From: Treponema sp.
Lineage (GTDB): Bacteria; Spirochaetota; Spirochaetia; Treponematales; Treponemataceae
Reading direction: 5' to 3'
DNA: 64,000 nt
Assembly (NCBI GenBank): GCA_016286365.1
Contig: JAEESN010000001.1
Coordinates: 434,001 to 498,000, forward strand
Of this stretch, positions 8,200 to 16,778 are shown in pieces (the first letter of the stretch is position 1; each line of letters starts with the position of its first letter). A program made the position numbers and the translations under genes. The notes below the pieces were generated by a model. The model was not told the origin of the DNA, made no database searches, and saw only the letters and a list, made by a program, of their open reading frames with translations.

Positions 8200-8649
8200 C
8201 TAGTTTGCATACACAGCTGCAACTTTATTTAAATCGTAACGCATACCGTTTACAATAACCTGTGGAGTTTCCCCTCTGATAGCACCGCTAACAACTCCAG
8301 TAACAGTAGCATCACCAACATTTACCTGTACTGTTTTTCCGAGCATGGAAGCGCCTTCCGATGCTGAAATATAATTTGACATTTTTTCAAAAGAAGATGC
8401 CATATTAGTCATCTGTTCCAAAGATGAGAACTGAGCCATCTGTGCAATAAATTCAGTGTTTTCCATTGGTTCAGTCGGATCCTGATTCTGCATCTGAGTT
8501 ATCAGGAGTTTTAAAAAGTCATCTTTGCCAAGTTCATTAGATGTCTTTCGTCCGTTGTTTTCTGCAGCAAGCTCTTTGTTAAACCTGTCTACTTCCTGGT
8601 TAACCCTTGCTAAATCTGCAGCATTCATTTGTGTGTTAAGTCCTTCCAT
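8200..8649 (-). CDS. flgD: Flagellar hook assembly (cap) protein FlgD
   Basis: About 149 aa. It contains the conserved FlgD core [37 protein letters not shown] and a short C-terminal beta region ([13 protein letters not shown]...[12 protein letters not shown]). The hook cap is needed for FlgE polymerisation. I placed the start at the second of two adjacent ATGs, five bases after GAGG; the reading frame is open from a GTG at 8664. It lacks the larger C-terminal domain of enterobacterial FlgD, as is usual in spirochaetes. It lies between fliK and flgE. Confidence 0.93.
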   Translation of the reverse strand: MEGLNTQMNAADLARVNQEVDRFNKELAAENNGRKTSNELGKDDFLKLLITQMQNQDPTEPMENTEFIAQMAQFSSLEQMTNMASSFEKMSNYISASEGASMLGKTVQVNVGDATVTGVVSGAIRGETPQVIVNGMRYDLNKVAAVYAN

Positions 8650-8678
8650 CATTACCTCACTCACTTTCTATCGACACA

Positions 8679-9896
8679 TTAAGCGACGATGTTTATAGAA
8701 TGTTCAGAATTTTTTTCTGAATTGTTTACAAAAAGCGGTTCTTCCACCCCGGAAGTTTCACCGGAAAAATCATATGCCTGGCGTGCTGCAAAATCGTTTG
8801 AATTATAATTTTCACCGGAATTCTGTCCGTAACCAGAACCGTTATCATTATAAGAAACATTAAAACTTGCGTTATCAAAACCGTTCTGTTCAAATGCTTC
8901 CCTTAATGTCTGTGCATTGTCTTTGAAAACTTCAAGCGCTTCTTTTGTAGCTACAATGATATGTCCGCTGATAGTTTTTCCATCCAGGGAAAGATGAATC
9001 TTTACATTACCTAAATCTTCCGGATGAAGAATAAGATTGATTGTTCCCTGATCATTATCTTTTAAGATTAAATTTCCTGTCTTTACAAATTCCGGGATAT
9101 TTTCCTGAATCTGATTATTGAGCATTGCCTGGAAATTAGAACCATCGCTTGCAGACACTTGAGTATTAAGAGACATCATGTTGTTTTCTGCGTTCTGTGC
9201 AAGGAAGTTCATATTTACTGTTGCAGTATTTCCACCGTTGTATTTTACGTCGAAGTTTAATTTTGATTCTGCTTTTTTAGTATTTGCAGTCTCCGTAACT
9301 TTCTGAGTTCTTAAATCTGTAACAGTGATTTTTCCGGCTTTATCGAGCTTTGACTGAATAAGACCTTCACCTGCTTTTTTCTTGTCTCCGGCTCCAGCCT
9401 TAGAAGTAATTTTTTCAAGTATATTTGATTTTTCTTCCTTTACATTCTGTAATGATTTAGATGCATCACCTGTAAAAGAAAGAACATTTACTTCTTCAAA
9501 ATCCAAAGTCTTTTTAGTAACCTGAATTTTTGATTCAGATTTATTATCTTTGATTTTTTTGTCTTCGATTTTTTCGTTCTCTGCTTCCGATTTTTCTTCT
9601 TCTGTAACTTTGATTTGTGAAACTTCAGCTTTATCTGAATCTTCTTTTTCATTTTTTACCGATTCATGAGTTTCGTTTGTTTTTTTGTCTTCAACATCTG
9701 ATTTTTCTTTTGCAATATTTGACTGCTCTGAATATGAAGAAACAGTTTCTTCCGGATTGATTTCTGAGTTTTTTGCAAAATCCATCATCTCCTGAAAAGA
9801 AACAGAAGGAAAAGTTTGAGAGATTGTTGTGTCTTTAGGTAACTGAACTTCTGAAACTGAGTTATTTAATAAAAGATCAGTAGTAACTACCTGCAT
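8679..9896 (-). CDS. fliK: Flagellar hook-length control protein FliK
   Basis: 405 aa. The first two thirds are low-complexity, rich in Lys, Glu, Ser and Asn (many EKSE/DKK runs) and probably extended. The C-terminal Flg_hook domain (about residues 280-345) has the recognisable LILHPEDLGNVKIHLSLDG and ATKEALEVFK segments, and the tail is Asn/Ser-rich. FliK measures hook length and switches export specificity. The start ATG follows GGAGG by six bases. It sits between flbB and flgD, the normal spirochaete order. Confidence 0.92.
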   Translation of the reverse strand: MQVVTTDLLLNNSVSEVQLPKDTTISQTFPSVSFQEMMDFAKNSEINPEETVSSYSEQSNIAKEKSDVEDKKTNETHESVKNEKEDSDKAEVSQIKVTEEEKSEAENEKIEDKKIKDNKSESKIQVTKKTLDFEEVNVLSFTGDASKSLQNVKEEKSNILEKITSKAGAGDKKKAGEGLIQSKLDKAGKITVTDLRTQKVTETANTKKAESKLNFDVKYNGGNTATVNMNFLAQNAENNMMSLNTQVSASDGSNFQAMLNNQIQENIPEFVKTGNLILKDNDQGTINLILHPEDLGNVKIHLSLDGKTISGHIIVATKEALEVFKDNAQTLREAFEQNGFDNASFNVSYNDNGSGYGQNSGENYNSNDFAARQAYDFSGETSGVEEPLFVNNSEKNSEHSINIVA

Positions 9897-9942
9897 GGCA
9901 AACCTCCATAAGAAAAATTGAAGGATTGCCTTTGCTGAATTA

Positions 9943-10572
9943 CTACTCTAGTGCGTCTGGTTTACTAACCCGCTTTCGCTGTATCTGTGCAGCCCGATCA
10001 GCAGGCATTAAAGAAAGCCAGTACGAAGTAAGAGAGGTTGTTCCCTCAGCTGCAGCCATTTCGTCACATTTTCTTAAGATATCAACAACCAGCTGGTCAT
10101 CGCTCTTAAGCAGGATTTCTACGGCATTCTGAGGTTTCATACCATTCAGACTTCTAGCAACCTGTTCAATATTCTTATTCTTATCATCGTACTGATTTAC
10201 CATTGAGTTAAATGTTTTTTCTATTTCTTCCTGATTTTTTTGTCTTTCGTCAAGTTCGCTTGCAATCTGGGCATTTAACTGTTCTGCGGCCAATAAATCA
10301 GCTTCGCGCTTTTCAAGTTCTTCTATCTGAATGTTTATTGCTTCTTTCTGTTTATCGATTCTATCCTGATCTAAATCGCCTACTAAAGGTTTTGTTTGTG
10401 TAGCAGTTGTAGAAACCTGCGGGTCTTTTCCCATCATTTTATAAACCGGGGCAAAAACTGATTTTACATGAACAATTCCAAGCTTATCAAACCACAAAAG
10501 CCCGCCAAGAATTAAGATGATTATTATAAGAAGAAGGACAAAAGATTTTCCTAAATTTTTCTTAAATGACAT
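9943..10572 (-). CDS. flbB: Periplasmic flagellar collar protein FlbB
   Basis: 209 aa. One N-terminal membrane anchor (about residues 11-28, FVLLLIIIILILGGLLWF), then a coiled coil (about 60-140, Glu/Lys/Gln-rich) and a C-terminal MgtE-N-like helical domain (MKPQNAVEILLKSDDQLVVDILRKCDE...MPADRAAQI). The position directly upstream of fliK-flgD-flgE matches FlbB of Borrelia and Treponema, a base protein of the motor collar that helps set flagellar orientation. The start follows GAGGGGA. It is the first gene of this short flagellar unit. Confidence 0.88.
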   Translation of the reverse strand: MSFKKNLGKSFVLLLIIIILILGGLLWFDKLGIVHVKSVFAPVYKMMGKDPQVSTTATQTKPLVGDLDQDRIDKQKEAINIQIEELEKREADLLAAEQLNAQIASELDERQKNQEEIEKTFNSMVNQYDDKNKNIEQVARSLNGMKPQNAVEILLKSDDQLVVDILRKCDEMAAAEGTTSLTSYWLSLMPADRAAQIQRKRVSKPDALE

Positions 10573-10601
10573 GTTCCCCTCACAAACAAATATTATTTAA
10601 T

Positions 10602-10630
10602 ATTATATCATACAATCGGGAGTCTATCAA
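10602..10630 (-). promoter_or_regulatory. Sigma-70 promoter of the flbB-fliK-flgD-flgE unit
   Basis: Minus strand: -35 TTGATA (10625-10630), 17 bp, -10 TATAAT (10602-10607), 29 bp upstream of the flbB start. No sigma-28 or sigma-54 type element is seen, which fits control of hook genes by the housekeeping sigma factor as in other spirochaetes. Confidence 0.85.
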
Positions 10631-10702
10631 ATACGAAATATTAAATATGTAAAAAAAATAAAACGGAGCTTCTTGTGATTAACTTACTGAACATCTGAGT
10701 GA

Positions 10703-11992
10703 TTAATCAATCAGACCAGAAATTGCAGCGCCCAGTGTAATATCATTATCACAAGAAACAATCTTCCAGTATATTCCAAGCTGATTAGTAAGCACCTGGT
10801 CAAGATATCCGTTCACCCTCTGTAAAATCATATTTGTCTTAAAGAATGTTGTTCCGTCACAGAGCATACAGATTGGCATACTTGCATTTTTACCTTTTTC
10901 TGTCTGAATTGCACAAGCAGTTAAAATTGCAGCAGAATAGCGTGCAGAACGTTCGGCAATCGCATCTAAAAGCTGGTACATCATGTCGGTATCATCTTCT
11001 GTTGCTGTTTCGCATGCAATCTTTCCCAAAACACATTCACAATTGAACGGATTATGAAGGAATTTATCCATTTCGATTAAAGTTAAAACCGGAAGTTCAA
11101 GGATTTTTTTGCATGTATTTTCAGAAAATAATCCGTCTTTTGCTGCTGCAGTAAGGGCAAACCAGGAAACAGGTCCAAGATATGCACCCGAGCAGAGTTT
11201 TTCAAGATAAAAAGTTCCTGGTTTTACAGTAGTTTTATCAAATTCAACATCAAAATCAGAGCGGTTAACTCCAAGGAATTTTCCACTTTCGCATACAACA
11301 ATCTGCTTTTTAATATTATATTCTGAACTTTCAGGCTGAAGGTATGCTGCATTCATTCCTGTTCCTAAAATAAAACCGATATAGGAAGAAAAACGGTCCC
11401 CTTCTGTTGCACAAGCCGCTCCCGCAAGTAAAGCAGCAACTGTATCATTACATAAAGATATTCTTTTGATTGTATTCCAGCCGTTATTTTCAAGTTCTTC
11501 CTTAAGACATTTTCCGATTGCAGAGCCGATAACTTCCGGAGCTTTTACTTCCTTAGAAAAACCTAAAAGGATTCCATCTCTATCTTCCTGAATTTCCATC
11601 GGATAAGAAAAACAGAAACCGATTCTGTCGGCTTTGTTTTTTAAATGTTCAAGATTTGCGGCAATTTGTTTAAAAAAGTCTTTTTTGGAAAGTTCTTTTT
11701 CTACCCCAGGCATTTTAGTTTTTTCCATTTCGGAAATCACAGGGTTTCCTTCGTTATCAAAACTTACAAGGCATGAACGGAAATTTGTTCCTCCTGCATC
11801 AATCACAATTACAGACTTCCCTTTTGCAGAACTTTCAGGCGGATTTGTAAAAGTCCTTATCATATCCTGATCAGAGCCCTCTTTTTTTAAGCCCTTAATC
11901 ATATCGCCCTGGATATCTTTTGCCACAGAATAAACATCAATATGGCTTTCAAAATTGTGTTTGTTTAAAAATGCAGAAACTTTAGCGTTCAT
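10703..11992 (-). CDS. Hexokinase (eukaryotic-type family)
   Basis: 429 aa. Phosphate-1 motif VIDAGGTNFRS (Asp65), the sugar-binding segment FCFSYPMEI, LCNDTVAALLAGA with the catalytic Asp, and the second phosphate motif GFILGTGMNAAY place it in the hexokinase_1 family rather than the bacterial glucokinase or ROK families. It should phosphorylate glucose and related hexoses with ATP as the first step of glycolysis. The length is normal for treponemal hexokinases. It is a single gene between the flagellar block and an ankyrin gene, and no clear terminator was found downstream. Confidence 0.92.
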   Translation of the reverse strand: MNAKVSAFLNKHNFESHIDVYSVAKDIQGDMIKGLKKEGSDQDMIRTFTNPPESSAKGKSVIVIDAGGTNFRSCLVSFDNEGNPVISEMEKTKMPGVEKELSKKDFFKQIAANLEHLKNKADRIGFCFSYPMEIQEDRDGILLGFSKEVKAPEVIGSAIGKCLKEELENNGWNTIKRISLCNDTVAALLAGAACATEGDRFSSYIGFILGTGMNAAYLQPESSEYNIKKQIVVCESGKFLGVNRSDFDVEFDKTTVKPGTFYLEKLCSGAYLGPVSWFALTAAAKDGLFSENTCKKILELPVLTLIEMDKFLHNPFNCECVLGKIACETATEDDTDMMYQLLDAIAERSARYSAAILTACAIQTEKGKNASMPICMLCDGTTFFKTNMILQRVNGYLDQVLTNQLGIYWKIVSCDNDITLGAAISGLID

Positions 11993-12082
11993 ATTTAATT
12001 CCTATAGGTAAAATCCCGTATGGTATCCATACATTTATAATATATAAGATTGCGTGTATTTTGTGAATAACTAAAAGATATA

Positions 12083-13066
12083 TTAAAGTTCCAGATCAGT
12101 AATTCCCTGATTTTTAAACTCTACGATTATTTCTTCTTTTAATTTTTTAAAACTTGATGCAATGCCCGAAGCTTTTTCTAATAAAAGAGTAGCAGTTTTT
12201 TTTGTTTCATCATCTATATTTTCAGGAAGTTCTTTTTTTATATCTTCATAATTATAATTCTTGTCAAAATCCATATTAGAAAGAAGAACAGCCGGTGTAT
12301 AAGTTTCATCAAAACCTATTGTCACATCTGCATGATTTTTTACTATAAGAAAATGCGCAAATCTTATACCTTTCTGTGAGAGTGCATAATAAGCAGCAGT
12401 ATGATTATTTGAATCAAGATGATTTATATCTATATGTGCTTCTTTGATTAAGTATTCTGGAATAGAAAAATTTTCACCCGTTAAAATCCAGCTTTGTTGA
12501 GAGGCCAGAATAAGAAGATTTCTGTTTTCGTCATCACAGGCATTTACCGAAGCTCCATAATCAAGCAAAAGCTTTATAAATTTTATTTCTTCGTCAAAAT
12601 CTTTTAAATAAAGTTTTCTTGCTACATTCATAAAAAGAGTATCAGTGCTTACGGTATAGAGTAATGGTGTATTGCCGTTTTTATCTTTTACATCGGGATT
12701 GTAGCCTGCTTTTAAAATTTCTTCTGCAGCCTCGTAATTCTGAATATTTATTGCATAATGAAGAATCGAATAATATTCATTTTCGCCATATGATTTTTCT
12801 TTATATGAATCTTTTATTAAATCTTCGTTCTCTTTAAAAATTTTACGAATTTTTCTTACACTATTTTTCTGAACAGCGTCCGAAAGAATAGTTTCTGAAA
12901 GAATAAGTCGTTCTTTTCGTTCATCTTCTAAACCCTTGATTACATCTTTGTCTTCGTTTCTGGCCGTAACATAAAAATATAAACAGCTGGATAAGGCAAT
13001 TAAAAACATCACTAGTAAAAAAGTATATAGTGATTTATTTTTTTTGATTTCGGAAATAAGATTCAT
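12083..13066 (-). CDS. Membrane-anchored ankyrin-repeat protein
   Basis: 327 aa. An uncleaved N-terminal anchor (about residues 13-33, LYTFLLVMFLIALSSCLYFYV) is followed by a charged stretch and several ankyrin repeats, for example YEAAEEILKAGYNPDVKDKNGNTPLLY and IKFIKLLLDYGASVNACDDENRNLLILA. The C-terminal 60 residues are charged and probably helical. The protein is likely a periplasm-facing scaffold. Ankyrin proteins are common in Treponema and their partners are unknown. It is a single gene divergent from pcrA. Confidence 0.8.
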   Translation of the reverse strand: MNLISEIKKNKSLYTFLLVMFLIALSSCLYFYVTARNEDKDVIKGLEDERKERLILSETILSDAVQKNSVRKIRKIFKENEDLIKDSYKEKSYGENEYYSILHYAINIQNYEAAEEILKAGYNPDVKDKNGNTPLLYTVSTDTLFMNVARKLYLKDFDEEIKFIKLLLDYGASVNACDDENRNLLILASQQSWILTGENFSIPEYLIKEAHIDINHLDSNNHTAAYYALSQKGIRFAHFLIVKNHADVTIGFDETYTPAVLLSNMDFDKNYNYEDIKKELPENIDDETKKTATLLLEKASGIASSFKKLKEEIIVEFKNQGITDLEL

Positions 13067-13160
13067 GCTGTCCTCTCTTAATAACTTTTTTTTATTCTTT
13101 AGGTTAAATACTAAAATAATATCTTTCTTTTTTCAATAAAAAAACGTATTATATAACCCT

Positions 13161-15164
13161 ATGCTTGATCTTTCTAAACTCAAAAATGATTTGAATCCCG
13201 AGCAGTACCGCGCTGTTACAACTACCGAAGGTGCAATTTTAATCATTGCAGGAGCCGGAAGCGGTAAAACACGCGTAATCACATTCCGAATTGCACACAT
13301 GCTCGACAAGGGAATTCCTCAAAGTCAGATTCTTGCGCTCACCTTTACAAACAAGGCAGCAAAAGAAATGGAAGAAAGAATCAAGGATTTAACACAGAAA
13401 AAACTTCAGAATCTTACGGTTTCTACCTTTCATGCATTCGGTGTAAAAGTTCTCCGTTCAGAAATAGAAAGACTCGGCTACAGGGAAAACTTCAGTATTT
13501 ACGACGAAACAGACAGAGTTTCTTTAATAAAAGAATGTGGCCGCGAGCTTAAATTCAGTCCCGAAGCAATGGACATCTACATGATCGGAAACCTCATTTC
13601 CAATATAAAAACAGGGCGAAAAAACTGGGACACTTCCAACGACATGTACCGCCCGCTTTACGAAAGCTATCAGGAAGGGCTTAAGCTTTATAACGCAGTA
13701 GATTTTGATGATCTTATTGTCCTTCCAATCAAACTTTTCCGCGAAAATCCTGATATCCTGACACAATACCGAGCAAGATATAAATACATCATGGTAGACG
13801 AATTTCAGGATACAAGCCATCAGCAATATGAACTCATGCACCTTTTAGCAGATAAAAATGTTGCTGTTGTAGGTGACGATGATCAGTCAATCTACAGCTG
13901 GAGAGGCGCCGACTATCAGAATATAATCAACTTTGAAAAAGATTTTGATGTAACAGAGATAAGGCTCGAGCAGAATTACCGTTCTACAGAAACAATCCTT
14001 GAAGCAGCAAACGGTGTAATTTCTCATAACACTAACAGAAAGGATAAAAAGCTCTGGTCGGGAAACGGCGGCGGAAAACCAATAGAAATCTTTATGCCCG
14101 AAAACGAAACAGACGAAGCAGAATTTATTGCAGACAGCATTCTTGGAATTGCGGCAGAAGAAAAACGTAAATACGATGAATTCGGTGTTTTAATGCGTGC
14201 AAACACTCAGAGCCGTTTTATAGAAGAAGCATTTTTATCTGCAAATATCCCGTACACTATGAGCGGCGGAACTTCATTCTTCGAAAGAAAAGAAATCAAA
14301 GACATAATAAGTTATCTTCGTGTAATTGCCAATCACGACGACGATATAAATCTCTTACGAATAATCAATACTCCGCGTCGTGGGATCGGGCGTGCTGCAA
14401 TAGGAATTATAAACGACGAAGCAGAAAAACTCGGCTCTACGCTTTGGACAGCAATTCAGTCTTTGTTAAAAGCCCCTGTAAGCAGTGCATCAGATACCCT
14501 TAAAGAAGATTTACAGGAATTTGTTGATATAATCGAAAATAACCGTTCAAAGCTTTTAAGCGGACACGGTCTTTCTAAAAAAGTTCGTGAGCTTGTAGAA
14601 GAAATTAATTATAAAGACCACCTTGTTACAGAGTTTTCAAAGAGTGTAAAAGCAGTTCAGTTTAAGATGAAAAACATTGAATTTCTTTTAAACTCTATGG
14701 AAACCTGGGAAAACGATCCTGATAACACTTCTCCAGGTCTTTTTAATTACTTAAACAGAATCACCCTTCTTTCCCGCGACGATATGGAAGACGAAAACGA
14801 CAAGGGAAAAGTAAACCTCATGACAATCCATGCATCTAAAGGACTCGAATTCCCAGTTGTATTTATTGCAGGTGCCGAAGAAGGTCTTATTCCTCATGCC
14901 CGCTCTGTAGAAGAAAATAACGGTGATGTAGAAGAAGAACGACGTCTTTTTTATGTAGCGATTACAAGAGCACGCGACAAGCTTTTAATTTCTTCGTGCA
15001 GGAAGAGAAGACATAATCAGGTTGTAAATGAATGTGAACCAAGCCGCTTTTTAGACGAGATTCCTTCGAACTTAGTAGAATATCATGAGCCTAAACAGAT
15101 AACACCCGAAGAGACTCATGATTTATTAAGTGATATGCTTAAAGATTTTAAATCGAAACTGTAA
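13161..15164 (+). CDS. pcrA: UvrD/PcrA-type superfamily 1 DNA helicase
   Basis: 667 aa. All SF1A motifs are present: Q-motif LNPEQYRAV, Walker A AGAGSGKT (residues 30-37), LTFTNKAAKEM, VDEFQDTS (II), GDDDQSIYSWRGA (III), LEQNYRST (IV), TIHASKGLEFPVVF (V) and ERRLFYVAITRARD (VI). It translocates 3'-5' in nucleotide excision and mismatch repair and clears RecA or RNA polymerase. It lacks the long C-terminal tail of UvrD. No Shine-Dalgarno is visible; a TATTAT hexamer lies eight bases before the ATG, so the message may be leaderless. It is divergent from the ankyrin gene. Confidence 0.95.
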   Translation: MLDLSKLKNDLNPEQYRAVTTTEGAILIIAGAGSGKTRVITFRIAHMLDKGIPQSQILALTFTNKAAKEMEERIKDLTQKKLQNLTVSTFHAFGVKVLRSEIERLGYRENFSIYDETDRVSLIKECGRELKFSPEAMDIYMIGNLISNIKTGRKNWDTSNDMYRPLYESYQEGLKLYNAVDFDDLIVLPIKLFRENPDILTQYRARYKYIMVDEFQDTSHQQYELMHLLADKNVAVVGDDDQSIYSWRGADYQNIINFEKDFDVTEIRLEQNYRSTETILEAANGVISHNTNRKDKKLWSGNGGGKPIEIFMPENETDEAEFIADSILGIAAEEKRKYDEFGVLMRANTQSRFIEEAFLSANIPYTMSGGTSFFERKEIKDIISYLRVIANHDDDINLLRIINTPRRGIGRAAIGIINDEAEKLGSTLWTAIQSLLKAPVSSASDTLKEDLQEFVDIIENNRSKLLSGHGLSKKVRELVEEINYKDHLVTEFSKSVKAVQFKMKNIEFLLNSMETWENDPDNTSPGLFNYLNRITLLSRDDMEDENDKGKVNLMTIHASKGLEFPVVFIAGAEEGLIPHARSVEENNGDVEEERRLFYVAITRARDKLLISSCRKRRHNQVVNECEPSRFLDEIPSNLVEYHEPKQITPEETHDLLSDMLKDFKSKL

Positions 15165-15225
15165 TCAATTCCGGCTGAATAGGCTTAGATCAAATGCACA
15201 CATTCAAACCGGACTTAGCCACGAT

Positions 15226-16677
15226 TTAGAATGCAATACCGGCCATTATCGTAAAGCTTGCTTCTTTTCTTACGATTGAGTACTGGCAGAGGGCACCAAT
15301 ATCAATGTGGTCAAAGATTAAGTTTATACCAATTTCAGGATAGAATTCGAATTCAACCTCATCCTGTTCAACCCAGCCTGTAGTCATTTTGCGGGAAGAA
15401 TCGTTGTATGCAGAATCAGGTTCATAATAGGTCTTCCAGCAAATATCACCTTTCTTATAAACCTTGTTCATATCCATACCACAACCAAGCATAATCCATG
15501 TATGTGGAATAGCCTTGATTGTAAATCCAAAGTCTACAGTAAGCGTGTTGAAAATAGTATCGCTGATATTTGTAAGTCCATATCTGTAATCTGTATATGG
15601 ATCATATGGATTTGGATAACCAGCTGTATAATTTACAAAAATATCGTTGAAGTCATTTCCGTTTGTAGTTCCACATGTATCTCCACTAAATGAAGCAGCA
15701 ACAGAACCACCAAGATAGAATCCCACTGGAGCACCAGAATAGATGTAGTATCCACCCCACTTAGAGAAGTCGAGGTTAGAAGAAACAAGGAGGGAATGTC
15801 TTGCGTAAGATCTGTCTTTGAATGGATTTACATAATCATCCCTGTCGCTTCTGCTAAAGTAGAAATCGATATATTCATTATCTGAAACAATAAAGCGGAG
15901 TTTATAATCAGGGCCTTTTCCTGCAGGTACAAGGAAAGAACCTTTATAAATATCTGGATTTGTAATTTCTTCATCTTCCGGTACAACTGGAGTTACAACA
16001 GCATCTCTTTTGTTGTAATCATCTGTATTGCGGGATGTATTTCTGTCTGAGCTTGAAGAAACTGCATCATCATCAATAAAGAGCCAGATAAAGTTTGTAT
16101 TTCCTCTTGAAGAATGATGTCTTGAAGAAGAAGGAGGTGTATGACGAGGTTCAACTCTTCTTGTTTTAGAATTCTTAACGGTTGTCTTCTTGCCTGAAGA
16201 TTCAGTTGCATTACAGATCTGAAGTAAGCCGAGTGCACAAAGACATGAAGCACCTACTATAAGGCAGGTCTGAAGTGCTGTTTCTTCATCAGATTTATTT
16301 GTAGAAGTCTGTGGAGTTGTTGTCTGTTCAGGGAGTTTATAAACTGTATAATCGTTTTCTGTCCAGTCATCCTTTTCAAAATTACCGTAATAAGTTTTGA
16401 TACAATCCTGCTGAACTTTGAAATTCTTATTTCTTAAATTTGTTAATTTAAGATTGTACTGAAGGTCATCATCTTTGAGTTCCGCATCGAGTGTGATTTC
16501 TATACCACTGTCGGAAACTACGGTCTGAGTAGATTTTCCTTCTGCATTGGTCTGGATTGTATTATATGGAGTCTTTATAGGCATGATTTTAACTTTATTT
16601 GCCTTTGATTTGTCTCCGGCAAAAAGTGAGTTGATGAGTAAACTAGAGATTAATAATATTCCAATTAATTTTTTCAT
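15226..16677 (-). CDS. Secreted or envelope protein of unknown function
   Basis: 483 aa, not recognised. A signal peptide (residues 1-20, ending NSLFAG) is followed by a beta-rich segment, then a hydrophobic stretch (about 140-165, Cys/Ala/Leu-rich) and a low-complexity Ser/Arg/His/Asp region. The C-terminal 250 residues are rich in aromatic residues, Gly and Asp in alternating patterns that suggest a beta-barrel or beta-sandwich, ending IMAGIAF. The C-terminal aromatic residue fits an outer-membrane protein. The start follows AAGGAG by five bases, and a TATAAT box lies just upstream. It is a single gene convergent with pcrA. Confidence 0.6.
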   Translation of the reverse strand: MKKLIGILLISSLLINSLFAGDKSKANKVKIMPIKTPYNTIQTNAEGKSTQTVVSDSGIEITLDAELKDDDLQYNLKLTNLRNKNFKVQQDCIKTYYGNFEKDDWTENDYTVYKLPEQTTTPQTSTNKSDEETALQTCLIVGASCLCALGLLQICNATESSGKKTTVKNSKTRRVEPRHTPPSSSRHHSSRGNTNFIWLFIDDDAVSSSSDRNTSRNTDDYNKRDAVVTPVVPEDEEITNPDIYKGSFLVPAGKGPDYKLRFIVSDNEYIDFYFSRSDRDDYVNPFKDRSYARHSLLVSSNLDFSKWGGYYIYSGAPVGFYLGGSVAASFSGDTCGTTNGNDFNDIFVNYTAGYPNPYDPYTDYRYGLTNISDTIFNTLTVDFGFTIKAIPHTWIMLGCGMDMNKVYKKGDICWKTYYEPDSAYNDSSRKMTTGWVEQDEVEFEFYPEIGINLIFDHIDIGALCQYSIVRKEASFTIMAGIAF

Positions 16678-16778
16678 ATTAACTCCTTGATTAATTAGAA
16701 TTATATCTCAAGAATCGGAGATTGTTATATTTTTTCAATAAGAAAAAAATAAGAATATTCTTAGAGAACAAAGGCGTC

